Numbered from the stretch's first letter, positions 15,180 through 24,575 are shown. The stretch is DNA of 64,000 nt from Zipacnadum sp036504235 (GCA_036504235.1 DASXVN010000006.1:1-64000), one strand, 5' to 3'. Numbers and translations are program-made. Notes: generated by a model from the sequence alone, not told the origin.

Positions 15180-16217
15180 GTGAGGAAAACGCGGTTTCTG
15201 GTGGGACTACTAGCGGCGCTCGTGCTTATCGCCGGCGCTGCCCTCCTGTTCAGTCCGCGCGAAATGCCCCCGCCCGGAACCAGGACCGCGTCCGCTCCCG
15301 TGGCCTCCGCCTCGTCTGCCGCCTGGCCGCAGAGCTTCACCGATGCGCTGGGGTCGTCGCTGACCCTGGCGCAGCCGGCGCAGCGGATCGTCGCGCTGTC
15401 GCCGAACCTCGCCGAGATCGTCTGCGCCGTGGGCGCCGGCGACCAGTTGGTGGGCGTCACCGATTTTGTGCATTACCCCCCCGAGGCCGCGGCCAAGCCC
15501 CACGTGGGCGGCGTCATCAACCCCGACCTGGAGAAGATTGTGGCGCTGAACCCCGATCTGGTGCTGGTCTCCCGGGGGCTGGACCGCCCGGTGGTGGACC
15601 GGCTGCGTACGCTCAACTTCCAGGTGTATGCCTCGGACCCGCAGAGCCTGGAGGAAGTCTTCGCCCTGGTGGAGCAGGTGGGCGCGATGTCCGGGCATGA
15701 GACGCAGGCTCGGCAGCTCGTGGCCGGCCTGCGGCAGCGGCGGGACCGGGTGGTCGCGCAGGCGAAAGCCCTGCCCGCGAGGCCGCGGGTGATGCTGGCC
15801 ATTGACTGGAAGGGGCTGTTCGTGGCGGGCGCGTGCAGCTTTGCCCAGGACCTGCTCAGCCAGTCCGGCGGCGTCAACGTGGTGGCCGCGATGCCGGGCA
15901 TATCCCCCCAGAAGCCCTGGCCCAATGTCACCCGGGAGCTGGTGGTGTCCGCCGACCCGCAGGTGATTATCCTCGCCGGAGCGGAAGCCGCGCCCGTCGG
16001 CGGCGACGCGGCGGCGACGCTGCGGCTGCTGCGCGAGGACAAGGCCTGGGCGAATCTGTCCGCGGTGCGGAACGGTAAGGTCAGCATCCTGGACGCGGAT
16101 TTGCTGACCCTGCCGGGGCCGCGGCTGGTGGACGGGATGGAGCGGCTCGTGGCGATTTTCGCCGCGGCGGCCAAGGCGGGTGACCAGGGTGGACAGCCCG
16201 CCCCTGCTGGAAGCTAG
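15180..16217 (+). CDS. btuF: Vitamin B12 ABC transporter substrate-binding protein
   Basis: This 345-residue periplasmic-binding protein of the BtuF/helical-backbone class has an N-terminal membrane or signal segment (RFLVGLLAALVLIAGAALLF) and a Ser/Ala linker. The two-lobed domain shows QRIVALSPNLAEIVCAVGAGDQLVGVT, VGGVINPDLEKIVALNPDLVL and, in lobe two, RVMLAIDWKGLFVAG and LSAVRNGKVSILDADLL. Start chosen: GTG at 15180, five bases after AGAGGAGG (15167-15174). It overlaps the ATPase gene by 38 bases. The cobalamin riboswitch makes corrinoid the most likely ligand; by sequence alone, siderophore-type binding would also be possible. Confidence 0.9.
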   Translation: MRKTRFLVGLLAALVLIAGAALLFSPREMPPPGTRTASAPVASASSAAWPQSFTDALGSSLTLAQPAQRIVALSPNLAEIVCAVGAGDQLVGVTDFVHYPPEAAAKPHVGGVINPDLEKIVALNPDLVLVSRGLDRPVVDRLRTLNFQVYASDPQSLEEVFALVEQVGAMSGHETQARQLVAGLRQRRDRVVAQAKALPARPRVMLAIDWKGLFVAGACSFAQDLLSQSGGVNVVAAMPGISPQKPWPNVTRELVVSADPQVIILAGAEAAPVGGDAAATLRLLREDKAWANLSAVRNGKVSILDADLLTLPGPRLVDGMERLVAIFAAAAKAGDQGGQPAPAGS

Positions 16218-17001
16218 TGGCGTCACCTGCGGCTACGAAGAGCGCCCGGTCCTGCACGATCTCAGCCTGCAGGTCCGCGCGGGTGAGTTCCTGGGGCTGA
16301 TTGGCCCCAACGGCGCCGGCAAGAGCACGCTCCTGCGCGTGATGGCCGGGACCCTGCGGCCCTCGGCGGGGCAGATGCGCCTGGCGGGGCGGCCGCTGGG
16401 CGAGTACTCGCGCCGCGAGATCGCCCGCCGTCTGGCCGTGGTCCCCGCGCCCGGCAGCCCCCAGTTTGCCTTCCTGGTCCGCGAGTTTGTGACCATGGGC
16501 CGCACCCCGTATCTGGGTCGCCTGCAGAGCGACCGCCCCCAGGACCGCGAGGCCGTGGACGAGGCGCTGACCGATACCGACGCGCTGCCGCTGGCCGACC
16601 GACCGATTACCGAGCTGTCCGCCGGGGAGTGGCAGCGGGTCAACGTGGCCCGGGCCCTGGCGCAGCAGCCGGAGATTTTGCTGCTCGATGAGCCTACCGC
16701 GTTCCTCGACCTTGGCCACCAACGCGACATCTTTGAGTTGCTGGTGCGGCTCAACCGTGAGCGCGAACTGACCGTGGTCTGCGTCTCCCACGACTTGAAT
16801 CTGGCGGCGGAGTATTGCCCGCGACTGGCGGTACTGGCCGCGGGGAGCGTGGTGGCGGAGGGCGCGCCGGAGACCGTCATTACTTCCGACCTGATTGGGC
16901 GGGTCTATCAGGCGCCGGTGCAAGTGGACCGGGGGCCGGCGGGGCATCCGCGCGTTTCGCTGCTTTCCGAGGCGGCTTTGCAGGGGAGGGCGGAGCGATG
17001 A
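16180..17001 (+). CDS. btuD: Vitamin B12 ABC transporter ATPase
   Basis: This 273-residue nucleotide-binding protein energises import by the BtuC permease at the inner membrane. It has Walker A GPNGAGKST (42-50), signature LSAGEWQ (about 146-152), Walker B ILLLDEP (about 167-173), and the switch histidine in CVSHDLNLAAEYC. It is of the FepC/BtuD type. The assigned start is GTG at 16180; GTG at 16189 is equally possible. It overlaps btuF at its 5' end and the permease gene by four bases (ATGA) at its 3' end, indicating translational coupling. Confidence 0.92.
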   Translation: MTRVDSPPLLEASGVTCGYEERPVLHDLSLQVRAGEFLGLIGPNGAGKSTLLRVMAGTLRPSAGQMRLAGRPLGEYSRREIARRLAVVPAPGSPQFAFLVREFVTMGRTPYLGRLQSDRPQDREAVDEALTDTDALPLADRPITELSAGEWQRVNVARALAQQPEILLLDEPTAFLDLGHQRDIFELLVRLNRERELTVVCVSHDLNLAAEYCPRLAVLAAGSVVAEGAPETVITSDLIGRVYQAPVQVDRGPAGHPRVSLLSEAALQGRAER

Positions 17002-18026
17002 AGCGCTGGCGCGGGGTCGCGGTAATCGTGGCGCTGGTGCTGCTGCTGGCCGAGGCGACGGCCTTGTCGTTGGCTACCGGGCCCGCGCCGCTGGAGGCGG
17101 GACGGGCTTTCCGCATCCTGCTCTCGCCGCTGCCGGGGCTGCACGACCTCGCCGCCGACGCCACGGAGACCGACCGCAATATCGTTTTCGAGGTGCGGCT
17201 GCCGCGGTTCCTGATGGCCTTGCTGGTCGGCGCGGCGCTGGCCGTGGCGGGGGTGGTGATGCAGAGCCTGTTCCAGAACCCCATGGCGGAGCCCTCGATC
17301 ATCGGGGTCTCCGCGGGGGCCGCGTTGGGCGCGACGGTCGCGCTTACGCTGGGCTTGAGCTTCACCTTCCTGGGCCTGACCGCCCTGCCGCTGGCGGCCT
17401 TCGCGGGGGCGGTGGGGGTGACCGGGCTGGTCTACGTGCTGTCGCGGCGCGGCGGGCGCACGCCCGTGGGACTGCTGCTACTCACCGGCATCGCCGTCGC
17501 CTCGCTGTGCTCCTCGATTGCCTCGCTGATTTTGGTCCGCGGCAACAACGCGCAGGTTAGCGACGTGGTCTTCTGGATGATGGGCAGCGTGGCGTACCAG
17601 GGGTGGAAGGAAGTCTACATGATTCTGCCCTACGCGCTGCTGGGCACGGTGGTCGCCTGCGTGTATGCGCGGGACCTCAATGCGCTGCTGCTGGGGGACG
17701 AGCAGGCGGCGTACCTGGGGATCAACGTGGAGCGGGTCAAGCTGGTTCTGCTGGGCTGCGGGGCGCTGCTGGCGGCCTCGGCGGTCGCGGTGGCGGGCAT
17801 CGTGGGCTTTGTGGGGCTGGTGGTGCCGCACCTGATGCGGATCCTCGTGGGGCCGGACCACCGTATCCTCGTGCCGGTGAGCTTCCTCGCCGGGGGCCTG
17901 CTGGTGACGCTCAGCGCGCTGCTGGCGACGAGGCTGGGGGCGGTGCCGCTCGGCATCATCACCGCGCTGCTGGGCGCCCCCTTCTTCCTCTATCTCTTGC
18001 ACCGGCAGGGCACCTACCGCTTCTGA
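16998..18026 (+). CDS. btuC: Vitamin B12 ABC transporter permease (FecCD family)
   Basis: This 342-residue polytopic permease starts at ATG 16998, overlapping the ATPase stop. The FecCD signature is clear: RLPRFLMALLVGAALAVAGVVMQSLFQNPMAEPSIIGVSAGAALGA split across the first helices, then YLGINVERVKL (coupling region for the ATPase) and VGFVGLVVPHLMRILVGPDHR. About ten hydrophobic helices are expected. Its last 13 bases overlap the 3' end of the convergent RNase G gene. A corrinoid substrate is inferred from the upstream riboswitch. Confidence 0.92.
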   Translation: MKRWRGVAVIVALVLLLAEATALSLATGPAPLEAGRAFRILLSPLPGLHDLAADATETDRNIVFEVRLPRFLMALLVGAALAVAGVVMQSLFQNPMAEPSIIGVSAGAALGATVALTLGLSFTFLGLTALPLAAFAGAVGVTGLVYVLSRRGGRTPVGLLLLTGIAVASLCSSIASLILVRGNNAQVSDVVFWMMGSVAYQGWKEVYMILPYALLGTVVACVYARDLNALLLGDEQAAYLGINVERVKLVLLGCGALLAASAVAVAGIVGFVGLVVPHLMRILVGPDHRILVPVSFLAGGLLVTLSALLATRLGAVPLGIITALLGAPFFLYLLHRQGTYRF

Positions 18027-19702
18027 GCCTTGGCCGGGGTGCCGCGCATGTAGGAATTCTCCACGCGGGTCAGCCGCACTTTCGAGACCTTCTCTATCTT
18101 CGAGGAGAACTCCGGAATCTCCACGACCCAACCCTCCACCAGCGCCAGGAGCGCGCCGTGCTGTCCGGGCAGCGCGTCACTGGGCTTGACCTCGATGATT
18201 TCGCCGACCTTGTGATTGCCGTACTGCTTCTCGAAAGCCTCCGGCTCGCCCAGCGTGAGGATGCAATCCTCGGGATGGGTCTCATAGGTGGCGCGGGCGT
18301 AGATGGGGATGCCCAGTTCCTTCTGCAGGGCCTCCACCTCTTCGCCGTGCTCGCCGATGAGCGCTAGAATGCACTGCGGGTCGGCCAGGATGTGGGCCGC
18401 CTGGGCCTTCTCCTTGGCCACCCGGGCGCGCAGGGTGTTGATGGCCCGCTGGGCGACCGTCTCCGGCGCGAGGATGTGGCCACTGCCGGCGCAGCAGGGG
18501 CACTTGGTCTGCAGGCGCGCCAGCAGGCTCTCGCCGGTCCGTTTGCGGGTCATCTCGACCAGGCCCAGGCGGGTGATGTGCATGATGCGGGTGCGCATGC
18601 GGTCCTCGGCGAAAGCCGTACGTAGCGCCGCCGTCACCTGCTTGCGGTGATTGGGCTTGTCCATGTCGATGAAGTCAATGACGATGATGCCGCCGATGTC
18701 GCGGAGGCGCAGTTGGCGGGCCACCTCCGCGCAGGCGTCCAGGTTCGTCTTCAGGACGGTCTCCGACAGGCTGGAGGTGCCGGTGAACTTGCCGGAGTTG
18801 ACGTCAATGGTGGTGAGGGCCACGGTGGTTTCGATGTTGAGGTGGCCGCCGTGCTGGAGCAGGACCTTGCTGTTCAGGGCGCGCTCGATCTCCTGCTCCA
18901 CGTTGTAGTGGTCGAAGATCGGCTCCGGCCCGCGGTAGAATTCCACCTTCTTGCGCAGGTGCGGGGCGGTCTGCTGCAGCAGGTTCAGGACCTGGTCGTA
19001 CGTGACCTTGTCGTCCACGATGAACTTGTCGAAGTCCGCGGTCAGCACGTCGCGAACCACGGCGAAGACCAGGCTGACGTCGTTGTGGATGAGGGCCGGG
19101 GCCTTGGACTGCTTGGCCTTGTTCTCCAGCGAGCGCCAGACCTTGGTAAGGAAGCGGATGTCGTGCTCGAAGTCCTCTTGCCGCGCGCCCTCGGCGCGGG
19201 TGCGGACGATCAGGCCAAAGCCCTCGGGCCGCAGCTTGCCGACCATCTCGCGCAGGCGCTTGCGCTCCGGGTCGTCCTCAATCTTCTTGGAGACGCCGAC
19301 CTTGTCGCCGTCGGTGGTGAGCACCAGGTAGCGACCGGGCAGGGAGATGTGCCGCGTGGCGCGCGCGCCCTTGGTGTCCAGGGGGCCCTTGGTGACTTGC
19401 ACCAGGAACTCGTCCCCGGAGGAGACCACGTCCTGGATGCGGGGGAGCTTGCCGGCGCGGCGGTCGCCGCGGGGCGGCTCCTCGGGCATGGCGTCGGAGA
19501 CGTGCAGGAAAGCGTTGCGCTCAATCCCCGCGTGGACGAAACAGGCGTCCAGGCCGGGAACCACGTCGGTGACCTTGGCGAGGTAGATGTTGCCTACCAC
19601 GTCCTCCTCAGTCTCGTGCTTAAGCTCCAGCAGGCGGCCGCCTTCCATGATGGCCACCCGAGTTTGGGTTCGATCTACGTTGGCGATGATATCAATTGAC
19701 AT
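18014..19702 (-). CDS. rng: Ribonuclease G/E family endoribonuclease with C-terminal extension
   Basis: This 562-residue enzyme processes rRNA and mRNA 5' ends. It has an S1-like domain (GNIYLAKVTDVVPGLDACFVHAG), RNase-H-like and catalytic DNase-like regions with TTIDVNSGKFTG and IVIDFIDMD (metal-binding aspartates), and the Zn-link CPCC at 401-404. The last 65 or so residues (VGEIIEVKPSDA... GWVVEIPEF... VRLTRVENSYMRG) are beyond the normal RNase G end and look like a TRAM-type beta-barrel. ATG 19702 was chosen because conserved sequence starts there. It is the last gene of the unit with the two radical-SAM-linked genes, a known synteny. Confidence 0.9.
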   Translation of the reverse strand: MSIDIIANVDRTQTRVAIMEGGRLLELKHETEEDVVGNIYLAKVTDVVPGLDACFVHAGIERNAFLHVSDAMPEEPPRGDRRAGKLPRIQDVVSSGDEFLVQVTKGPLDTKGARATRHISLPGRYLVLTTDGDKVGVSKKIEDDPERKRLREMVGKLRPEGFGLIVRTRAEGARQEDFEHDIRFLTKVWRSLENKAKQSKAPALIHNDVSLVFAVVRDVLTADFDKFIVDDKVTYDQVLNLLQQTAPHLRKKVEFYRGPEPIFDHYNVEQEIERALNSKVLLQHGGHLNIETTVALTTIDVNSGKFTGTSSLSETVLKTNLDACAEVARQLRLRDIGGIIVIDFIDMDKPNHRKQVTAALRTAFAEDRMRTRIMHITRLGLVEMTRKRTGESLLARLQTKCPCCAGSGHILAPETVAQRAINTLRARVAKEKAQAAHILADPQCILALIGEHGEEVEALQKELGIPIYARATYETHPEDCILTLGEPEAFEKQYGNHKVGEIIEVKPSDALPGQHGALLALVEGWVVEIPEFSSKIEKVSKVRLTRVENSYMRGTPAKAQKR

Positions 19703-19758
19703 TGGTCTAAGCCTCTCTCGCAGCCGACCCGGCCCGGGGCGCCGGTGGCGGCTGCTCT

Positions 19759-20430
19759 TCAATCATTGAGGCGCAGATAACTGCGCACAGTACGTTGCAC
19801 CCGGAGCTTCGGCAGGCCGGCGATTTCCGCCAGGACCTGCAGAATTTCCTCGGGTTTGGCCAGGCAGTCGGGGTTAACCGACAGCTGGGCCAGCAAGGTT
19901 GCGTCGTCCCGAATGGCCAGCTCGCCCACGCCGGCGCGCAGGTTGATCGTGGTCAACTGGGACTTAGTCTGACGCTCGCGGAGCCACTCCGGCTCAGCGA
20001 GAAAACGGGTCGCGGCGTCAGCTACGAGCGCCGCCTCCTCGGGGTCGGCCAGGGTGAACTCCCAGCCGGCCCACTGATAGTCGGCCAGCGGCGAGCGCCG
20101 GCCCCGATGCGTTATCTCCGCGTCCACCAGCGGCAGGCAGCCGGGCAACTGGCGACTGAGACTCCGCGTCATGTCTTCCAGCGCGGGAACGTGCGCCAGG
20201 TTCAGGCAGCACGGCTCGCGGAGGCCCTCCACGCCCAGGGGCAGCGGGGGGCCGAAGCTGATTTCGGCATGCGGATGGAAGCCCTCCGTGTACGCCACCG
20301 GCAGCTTGGCGCGGCGGACGGCGCGATCCATAACGCGCGCGAGGTCCAGGTGTGACAGGAAGCGCCCGCGCTCCAGCTTACTGAAGTGAATTATAGCACA
20401 AGGACGGCGGCCCTCCGGCAGGTTACTCAT
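19759..20430 (-). CDS. TIGR03936 / DUF2344 radical-SAM-linked protein
   Basis: This 223-residue protein starts IIHFSKLERGRFLSHLDLARVMDRAVRRAKLPVAYTEGFHPH, the hallmark of the small family encoded beside TIGR03960 radical-SAM proteins. The biochemical role is not established in what I know; the tight linkage to RNase G and ribosomal-protein operons suggests RNA or ribosome maturation. Its first eight bases overlap the end of the upstream radical-SAM gene, so the two are coupled. In some lineages the two proteins are fused, which supports a shared function. Confidence 0.85.
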   Translation of the reverse strand: MSNLPEGRRPCAIIHFSKLERGRFLSHLDLARVMDRAVRRAKLPVAYTEGFHPHAEISFGPPLPLGVEGLREPCCLNLAHVPALEDMTRSLSRQLPGCLPLVDAEITHRGRRSPLADYQWAGWEFTLADPEEAALVADAATRFLAEPEWLRERQTKSQLTTINLRAGVGELAIRDDATLLAQLSVNPDCLAKPEEILQVLAEIAGLPKLRVQRTVRSYLRLND

Positions 20431-22267
20431 CGCCGGCCTCCGGGGAGGCGGCGCAGGCCGCGCTGATCCGGCGCATCCCGCAGCCGGTGCAGCCGCCCGC
20501 GCGGCAGTCCGGAGTGGGCTCGCCGGGCTCGGTCTTTTGCCACTCGGCCTGCAGATAGCGCTTGGTCACGCCCCAATCCAGATGGTCCCAGGGCAGCGCT
20601 TGCTCGGGGTCCCAGGCGCGGGTGGTCTCGGCGGCAAAGTCCAGCCCCGCCGCCGCGCAGGCCTGCTCCCAGCGCTCCAGCGAGAAGTACTCGGACCACG
20701 CCTCCAGTTGTGCGCCCGCCCGGAAAACGTGCTCGATGACGGCGCCCAGCCGGCGGTCGCCGCGGGCCAGCAGCCGCTCCACCAGGCCGGTGTCGGGGGC
20801 GTGCACGGATAGGCGAATCCCGCGCGTGGGCATGGCGGCGCGCAGCAGTTCCTGGCGGCGCCGGACCTCCTCCGGCGGCGGGGCCTGCACCCACTGGAAG
20901 GGGGTGTGCGGCTTGGGCACGAGCGTGGCGACGCTGACCGTCACGTCCAGTCCGCGCGGGCCGCGCGCGCCCTCTTTCAGGCGCTGGACCAGGTCGGCGA
21001 TGCCCAGCACGTCCTCGTCGGTCTCGTAGGGATGCCCCAGCATGAAGTAGAGCTTGACCTGTTTCCACCCGTTGCTGGTGGCCGCGCGCACCGCGGCGAA
21101 CAGGTCTTCCTCGGTGACGCCCTTGTTGATGATCGAGCGCATCCGCTCGGTCCCGGCCTCCGGGGCGAAGGTCAGGCCGGTCTTGCGCACGCGCTTGAGC
21201 CGCTGGGCCAGGCTCACGCTGAAGGTGTCGGTCCGGAGGGAGGCCAGGCTGACGGCCACCGCTTCCTCGGCCAGGTCCTCGTGGAGCGCGTCCAGGAGTT
21301 CCTCAATGTGCGAATAATCGGGGCAGTTGAGGGAGGCCAGGGAGATCTGGTCGAAGCCGGTCTGGTCGATTAGCTCCCGGGCCTGGCGGCGCAGGGTGTC
21401 CACGGAGCGCTCGCGCACCGGCCGGTAGAGCATCCCGGCGGCGCAGAAACGGCAGCCGCGCGTGCAGCCGCGCGCGATCTCCAACTGGCCGCGGTCGTGG
21501 ATCGCCTCCACCCAGGAGAGCACCGGCGCGGTGGGGTAGGGGGCGGCGTCCAGGTCGGCCAGCAGGCGGCGGCGCACCACCGCCGGGGTGGTCGCCTCCC
21601 GCGGCTGGGGGATCAGCAGCCCCTCGGCGCTGACCGCCGTCTCGTACAGCGCGGGCACGTACAGCCCCTCGAGCTGGGCCAACTCGCGCAGGAGCGTCTC
21701 CCGGTTGGCGGCGGAACGGTCCGCGAGCCAGGCCGAATCGGCCACCACCTGGAGTAGCTCCGGCAGGACCTCCTCGCCGTCGCCCAGGACGAACGCGTCA
21801 AAGAAATCGGCGACCGGCTCGGGATTGGCGACGCAGGGACCGCCACCGATGATCAGCGGCTCGGCCGGTCCGCGCTCGGCGGAACGGAGCGTAATCCCGC
21901 CCAAATCCAGCAGGGCGAGCACGGTGGTGTAGGTCAGCTCGTACTGGAGGGTGAAGCCGACCACGTCGCAGGTGGCCAGCGGCGCACCGGTCTCCAGGGT
22001 GGTCAGGGGCAGGCCGTGCTCCCGCATCTGGGCCGCGCGGTCCGGCCAGGGGAAGTAGACGCGCTCGCAGGAAAAGTCGGGCAGGCGGTTGACGACGTGG
22101 TAGAGGATATGCGACCCGAGGTGGGACATTCCCACCTCATAGAGGTCGGGGAAGGCCAGGGCGAAGCGCACGCGCACCGAGTCAGGCGGTTTTACGACCG
22201 TGTTGAACTCCCCGCCCACATAGCGAGCCGGTTTCTCCACGGTCAGCAGAAGTTCTTCTGATTGCAT
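20423..22267 (-). CDS. TIGR03960 B12-binding-domain radical-SAM protein
   Basis: This 614-residue protein has an N-terminal cobalamin-binding-like Rossmann domain (VRFALAFPDLYEVGMSHLGSHILYHVVN) followed by a radical-SAM core with CX3CX2C at Cys268, Cys272 and Cys275 (RGCTRGCRFCAAG). The C-terminus has a Cys-rich CRAGGCTGCGMR segment. The substrate is unknown; the family is syntenic with TIGR03936 and RNase G. ATG 22267 is preferred over the adjacent in-frame TTG three bases upstream. It overlaps the next gene by eight bases. If it truly uses cobalamin, it may be one consumer of the B12 imported by the nearby riboswitch-controlled operon (inference). Confidence 0.88.
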   Translation of the reverse strand: MQSEELLLTVEKPARYVGGEFNTVVKPPDSVRVRFALAFPDLYEVGMSHLGSHILYHVVNRLPDFSCERVYFPWPDRAAQMREHGLPLTTLETGAPLATCDVVGFTLQYELTYTTVLALLDLGGITLRSAERGPAEPLIIGGGPCVANPEPVADFFDAFVLGDGEEVLPELLQVVADSAWLADRSAANRETLLRELAQLEGLYVPALYETAVSAEGLLIPQPREATTPAVVRRRLLADLDAAPYPTAPVLSWVEAIHDRGQLEIARGCTRGCRFCAAGMLYRPVRERSVDTLRRQARELIDQTGFDQISLASLNCPDYSHIEELLDALHEDLAEEAVAVSLASLRTDTFSVSLAQRLKRVRKTGLTFAPEAGTERMRSIINKGVTEEDLFAAVRAATSNGWKQVKLYFMLGHPYETDEDVLGIADLVQRLKEGARGPRGLDVTVSVATLVPKPHTPFQWVQAPPPEEVRRRQELLRAAMPTRGIRLSVHAPDTGLVERLLARGDRRLGAVIEHVFRAGAQLEAWSEYFSLERWEQACAAAGLDFAAETTRAWDPEQALPWDHLDWGVTKRYLQAEWQKTEPGEPTPDCRAGGCTGCGMRRISAACAASPEAGDE

Positions 22268-22393
22268 CAAACAATTGCCTTTGCCGGGCTCTCCTCAGCG
22301 GGAGGCCCGGAGCAGTCGCCGCCGGACGCGCGCCGCCGGTTAGTCCCGGGGGCTCGCGCCTCGGCCCGACCCAAGATTTTCGGCCCGCGTCGC

Positions 22394-23584
22394 CTAGCTC
22401 CACATCCCGGGCAGACACTCGCCGAGGCGCTTAATGGCCTCGCGGATCTGTCCCAGTTTGTCAGCACCCTTAATGGTGAGCGACATGCGGAACCAGCCCT
22501 CGCCGGACTCGCCGTAGGCGGTGCCGGGGATGACCAGAACTTGACATTCCTTCAGCAGGGCGGCCGCGAAGGCGGCGCTGCTGGCAAAACTCGGGGGCAC
22601 CGGGGCCCACACGTAGAAGGTAGCTTTCGGCTTGTCCAGGGACCAGCCCAGCGAGTTGAGCCCGTCCACCAGCGCATCGCGGCGGCTCTGGTACTCCGCG
22701 CACATCTGGGGAGCGAACTGCTCGTAATTCTGTAGGGCCGCAACGCCGGCGCGCTGCACGGCCATGAAGGTACCGGAGTCAATGTTGCTTTTGACCTTGG
22801 ACAGGGCCGCGACGTGGTCCTTACCGCCCCAGGCCCAGGCGAGGCGCCAGCCGGTCATATTGAAGGTCTTGGAGAAGGAGTGCATCTCGATGGCCACGTC
22901 TTTGGCGCCCTCCACCTCCAAGATGCTGGGCGGCCGGTAGCCGTCGAAAGCGACTTCCGAATAGGCCGCGTCCTGCACGATGAGCAGGTCCCACTTCCGC
23001 GCATACTCCACGGCCTCCTGGTAGAAATCCAGGCCGGCGACCGCGCCGGTGGGGTTGTTCGGGTAGTTCAGGAACAGCAGCTTGGCGGCCTTGGCCACCG
23101 AAGTCGGGATGGCCGAGAAGTCCGGCAGGAAGCCCGCCGCCGGGTCCAGGGGCATGGGGAAGGCCGCGCCGCCCGCCCAGGTGGCCTGGACCTTATAGAC
23201 GGAATACGCCGGCTCGGGAACCAGCACGACATCGGAGGGGTCAATGTACGCCCAAAGGATGTGCGCCAGGGCCTCCTTGGAGCCGATGCAGCCCTGAATC
23301 TCGCCGTCGGGGTCTACGTCAATCCCAAAGCGGCGCTTACCGAAGTCGGCGATCGCCTGTTTGTACTCGGGAATCCCAAAGCCGCTCTCGTCATAGGGGT
23401 GCGTGGCCGGGTCCGCGGCCGCGGCGGCCAGGGCGTCAATAACGAAGCCCGGAGTCGGCATGTCGGGGTCGCCGATGCCGAAGTCAATCGGCTCGATCCC
23501 CTGCGCCTGCATTTCGCGCTTGATAGCGGCAATCTCCCGGAAGGGATAGGGCGGGATTCTCAGTAACCTCTGGGCGACTTCCAC
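22394..23584 (-). CDS. dapL: LL-diaminopimelate aminotransferase-type class I aminotransferase
   Basis: This 396-residue PLP enzyme probably converts tetrahydrodipicolinate to LL-diaminopimelate for lysine and peptidoglycan. Motifs: RIPPYPFREI, IDFGIGDPDMPTP, IGSKEALAH, FLNYPNNPTGAV, VQDAAYSEVAFDGYRPPS, and HSFSKTFNMTGWRLAW with PLP lysine 239. GTG 23584 is chosen because a strong AGGAGG precedes it at about eight bases; no conserved sequence lies upstream. It follows dapF by 38 bases, which favours the DapL pathway over a generic aspartate aminotransferase. Confidence 0.82.
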   Translation of the reverse strand: MEVAQRLLRIPPYPFREIAAIKREMQAQGIEPIDFGIGDPDMPTPGFVIDALAAAAADPATHPYDESGFGIPEYKQAIADFGKRRFGIDVDPDGEIQGCIGSKEALAHILWAYIDPSDVVLVPEPAYSVYKVQATWAGGAAFPMPLDPAAGFLPDFSAIPTSVAKAAKLLFLNYPNNPTGAVAGLDFYQEAVEYARKWDLLIVQDAAYSEVAFDGYRPPSILEVEGAKDVAIEMHSFSKTFNMTGWRLAWAWGGKDHVAALSKVKSNIDSGTFMAVQRAGVAALQNYEQFAPQMCAEYQSRRDALVDGLNSLGWSLDKPKATFYVWAPVPPSFASSAAFAAALLKECQVLVIPGTAYGESGEGWFRMSLTIKGADKLGQIREAIKRLGECLPGMWS

Positions 23585-23622
23585 AACTCGAACCTCCTGA
23601 AGGTGGTGATCCGGACTCGGCT

Positions 23623-24489
23623 CTAGAGTCGGGCCGGCTCGATGATTTCGGGTCGCACCGTGGCGGTGTATACCTCGGTGGCGGGACCGGTGAGGAAAAG
23701 GTGATCGTCGGCGGCCCACTCGATGTCCAGGGCGCCGCCGAGCAGGTGGACGCGGACCTGGCGACCGGTGCGCCCGGTCAGGGAGCCGGCGACGGCGGTG
23801 GCCGAGGCCCCGGTGCCACAGGCCATGGTCTCCCCGGACCCGCGCTCCCAGACCCGCATCTCTATATTGGTGCGGTCCATCACGCGAGCAAATTCCACAT
23901 TGGTGCGGTTGGGGAATAGCTCGTGGTTCTCAATGAGCGGACCCACCTCGGCGACCGGGAAGTTGGCCACCTCCGGCAGGAAGATCACGCAGTGGGGGTT
24001 GCCCATGGAGACCGCGGTGATGGGGAAGAGGTACTTGCCCATCGTGAGCGGCTCGGCGATCACCGGCTGGTCCGCCGGCTCGCCCCGCATGGGAATCTCC
24101 GCGCGGCGCAGCCGGGGCTGGCCCATATCGGCGCGGACGGTCGCCACGCGGCCGTCTTCCACCTGCAGGGCCAGGCCGATCAGGCCCGCGGCGGTCTCGA
24201 TCTGCAACTCCCGCTGCGAGGTCAGGCCATGGTCGAAGACGTACTTGCCGAAGCCGCGCACTCCGTTGCCGCACATCTCGGCCTCCGAGCCGTCGGCGTT
24301 GAGGATGCGCATCTTGAAGTCGCCCACCGTGGAGGGCTCCACGAGGATGATCCCGTCGGCGCCGGCACCAAAATGGCGGTCCGACAGCACCGCCGACAGC
24401 TTCGGGATGGAGAACCCGCTGAGGTCCTGGCGCGCCGTATCTATATAGAGGTAATCGTTACCCAGGCCATGCAGCTTGGTAAATTCCAT
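23623..24489 (-). CDS. dapF: Diaminopimelate epimerase
   Basis: This 288-residue enzyme converts LL- to meso-diaminopimelate through a two-cysteine mechanism. Catalytic Cys73 lies in EMCGNGVRGFGKY and Cys224 in MACGTGAS. The N-terminal FTKLHGLGNDYLYID and the central MGNPHCVIF are family hallmarks. Start ATG 24489 (an in-frame TTG precedes it by one codon), with AGGAAGTGG upstream. It is followed immediately by dapL, so the last steps of DAP synthesis are encoded together. Confidence 0.93.
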   Translation of the reverse strand: MEFTKLHGLGNDYLYIDTARQDLSGFSIPKLSAVLSDRHFGAGADGIILVEPSTVGDFKMRILNADGSEAEMCGNGVRGFGKYVFDHGLTSQRELQIETAAGLIGLALQVEDGRVATVRADMGQPRLRRAEIPMRGEPADQPVIAEPLTMGKYLFPITAVSMGNPHCVIFLPEVANFPVAEVGPLIENHELFPNRTNVEFARVMDRTNIEMRVWERGSGETMACGTGASATAVAGSLTGRTGRQVRVHLLGGALDIEWAADDHLFLTGPATEVYTATVRPEIIEPARL

Positions 24490-24575
24490 CAAGGGCCACT
24501 TCCTGAAAGTCGGGAGGCAAATCCCGGATATGGTCGGGGGCGGCGTTGCCGCCGCCCTGTATGAATTTCATACAA

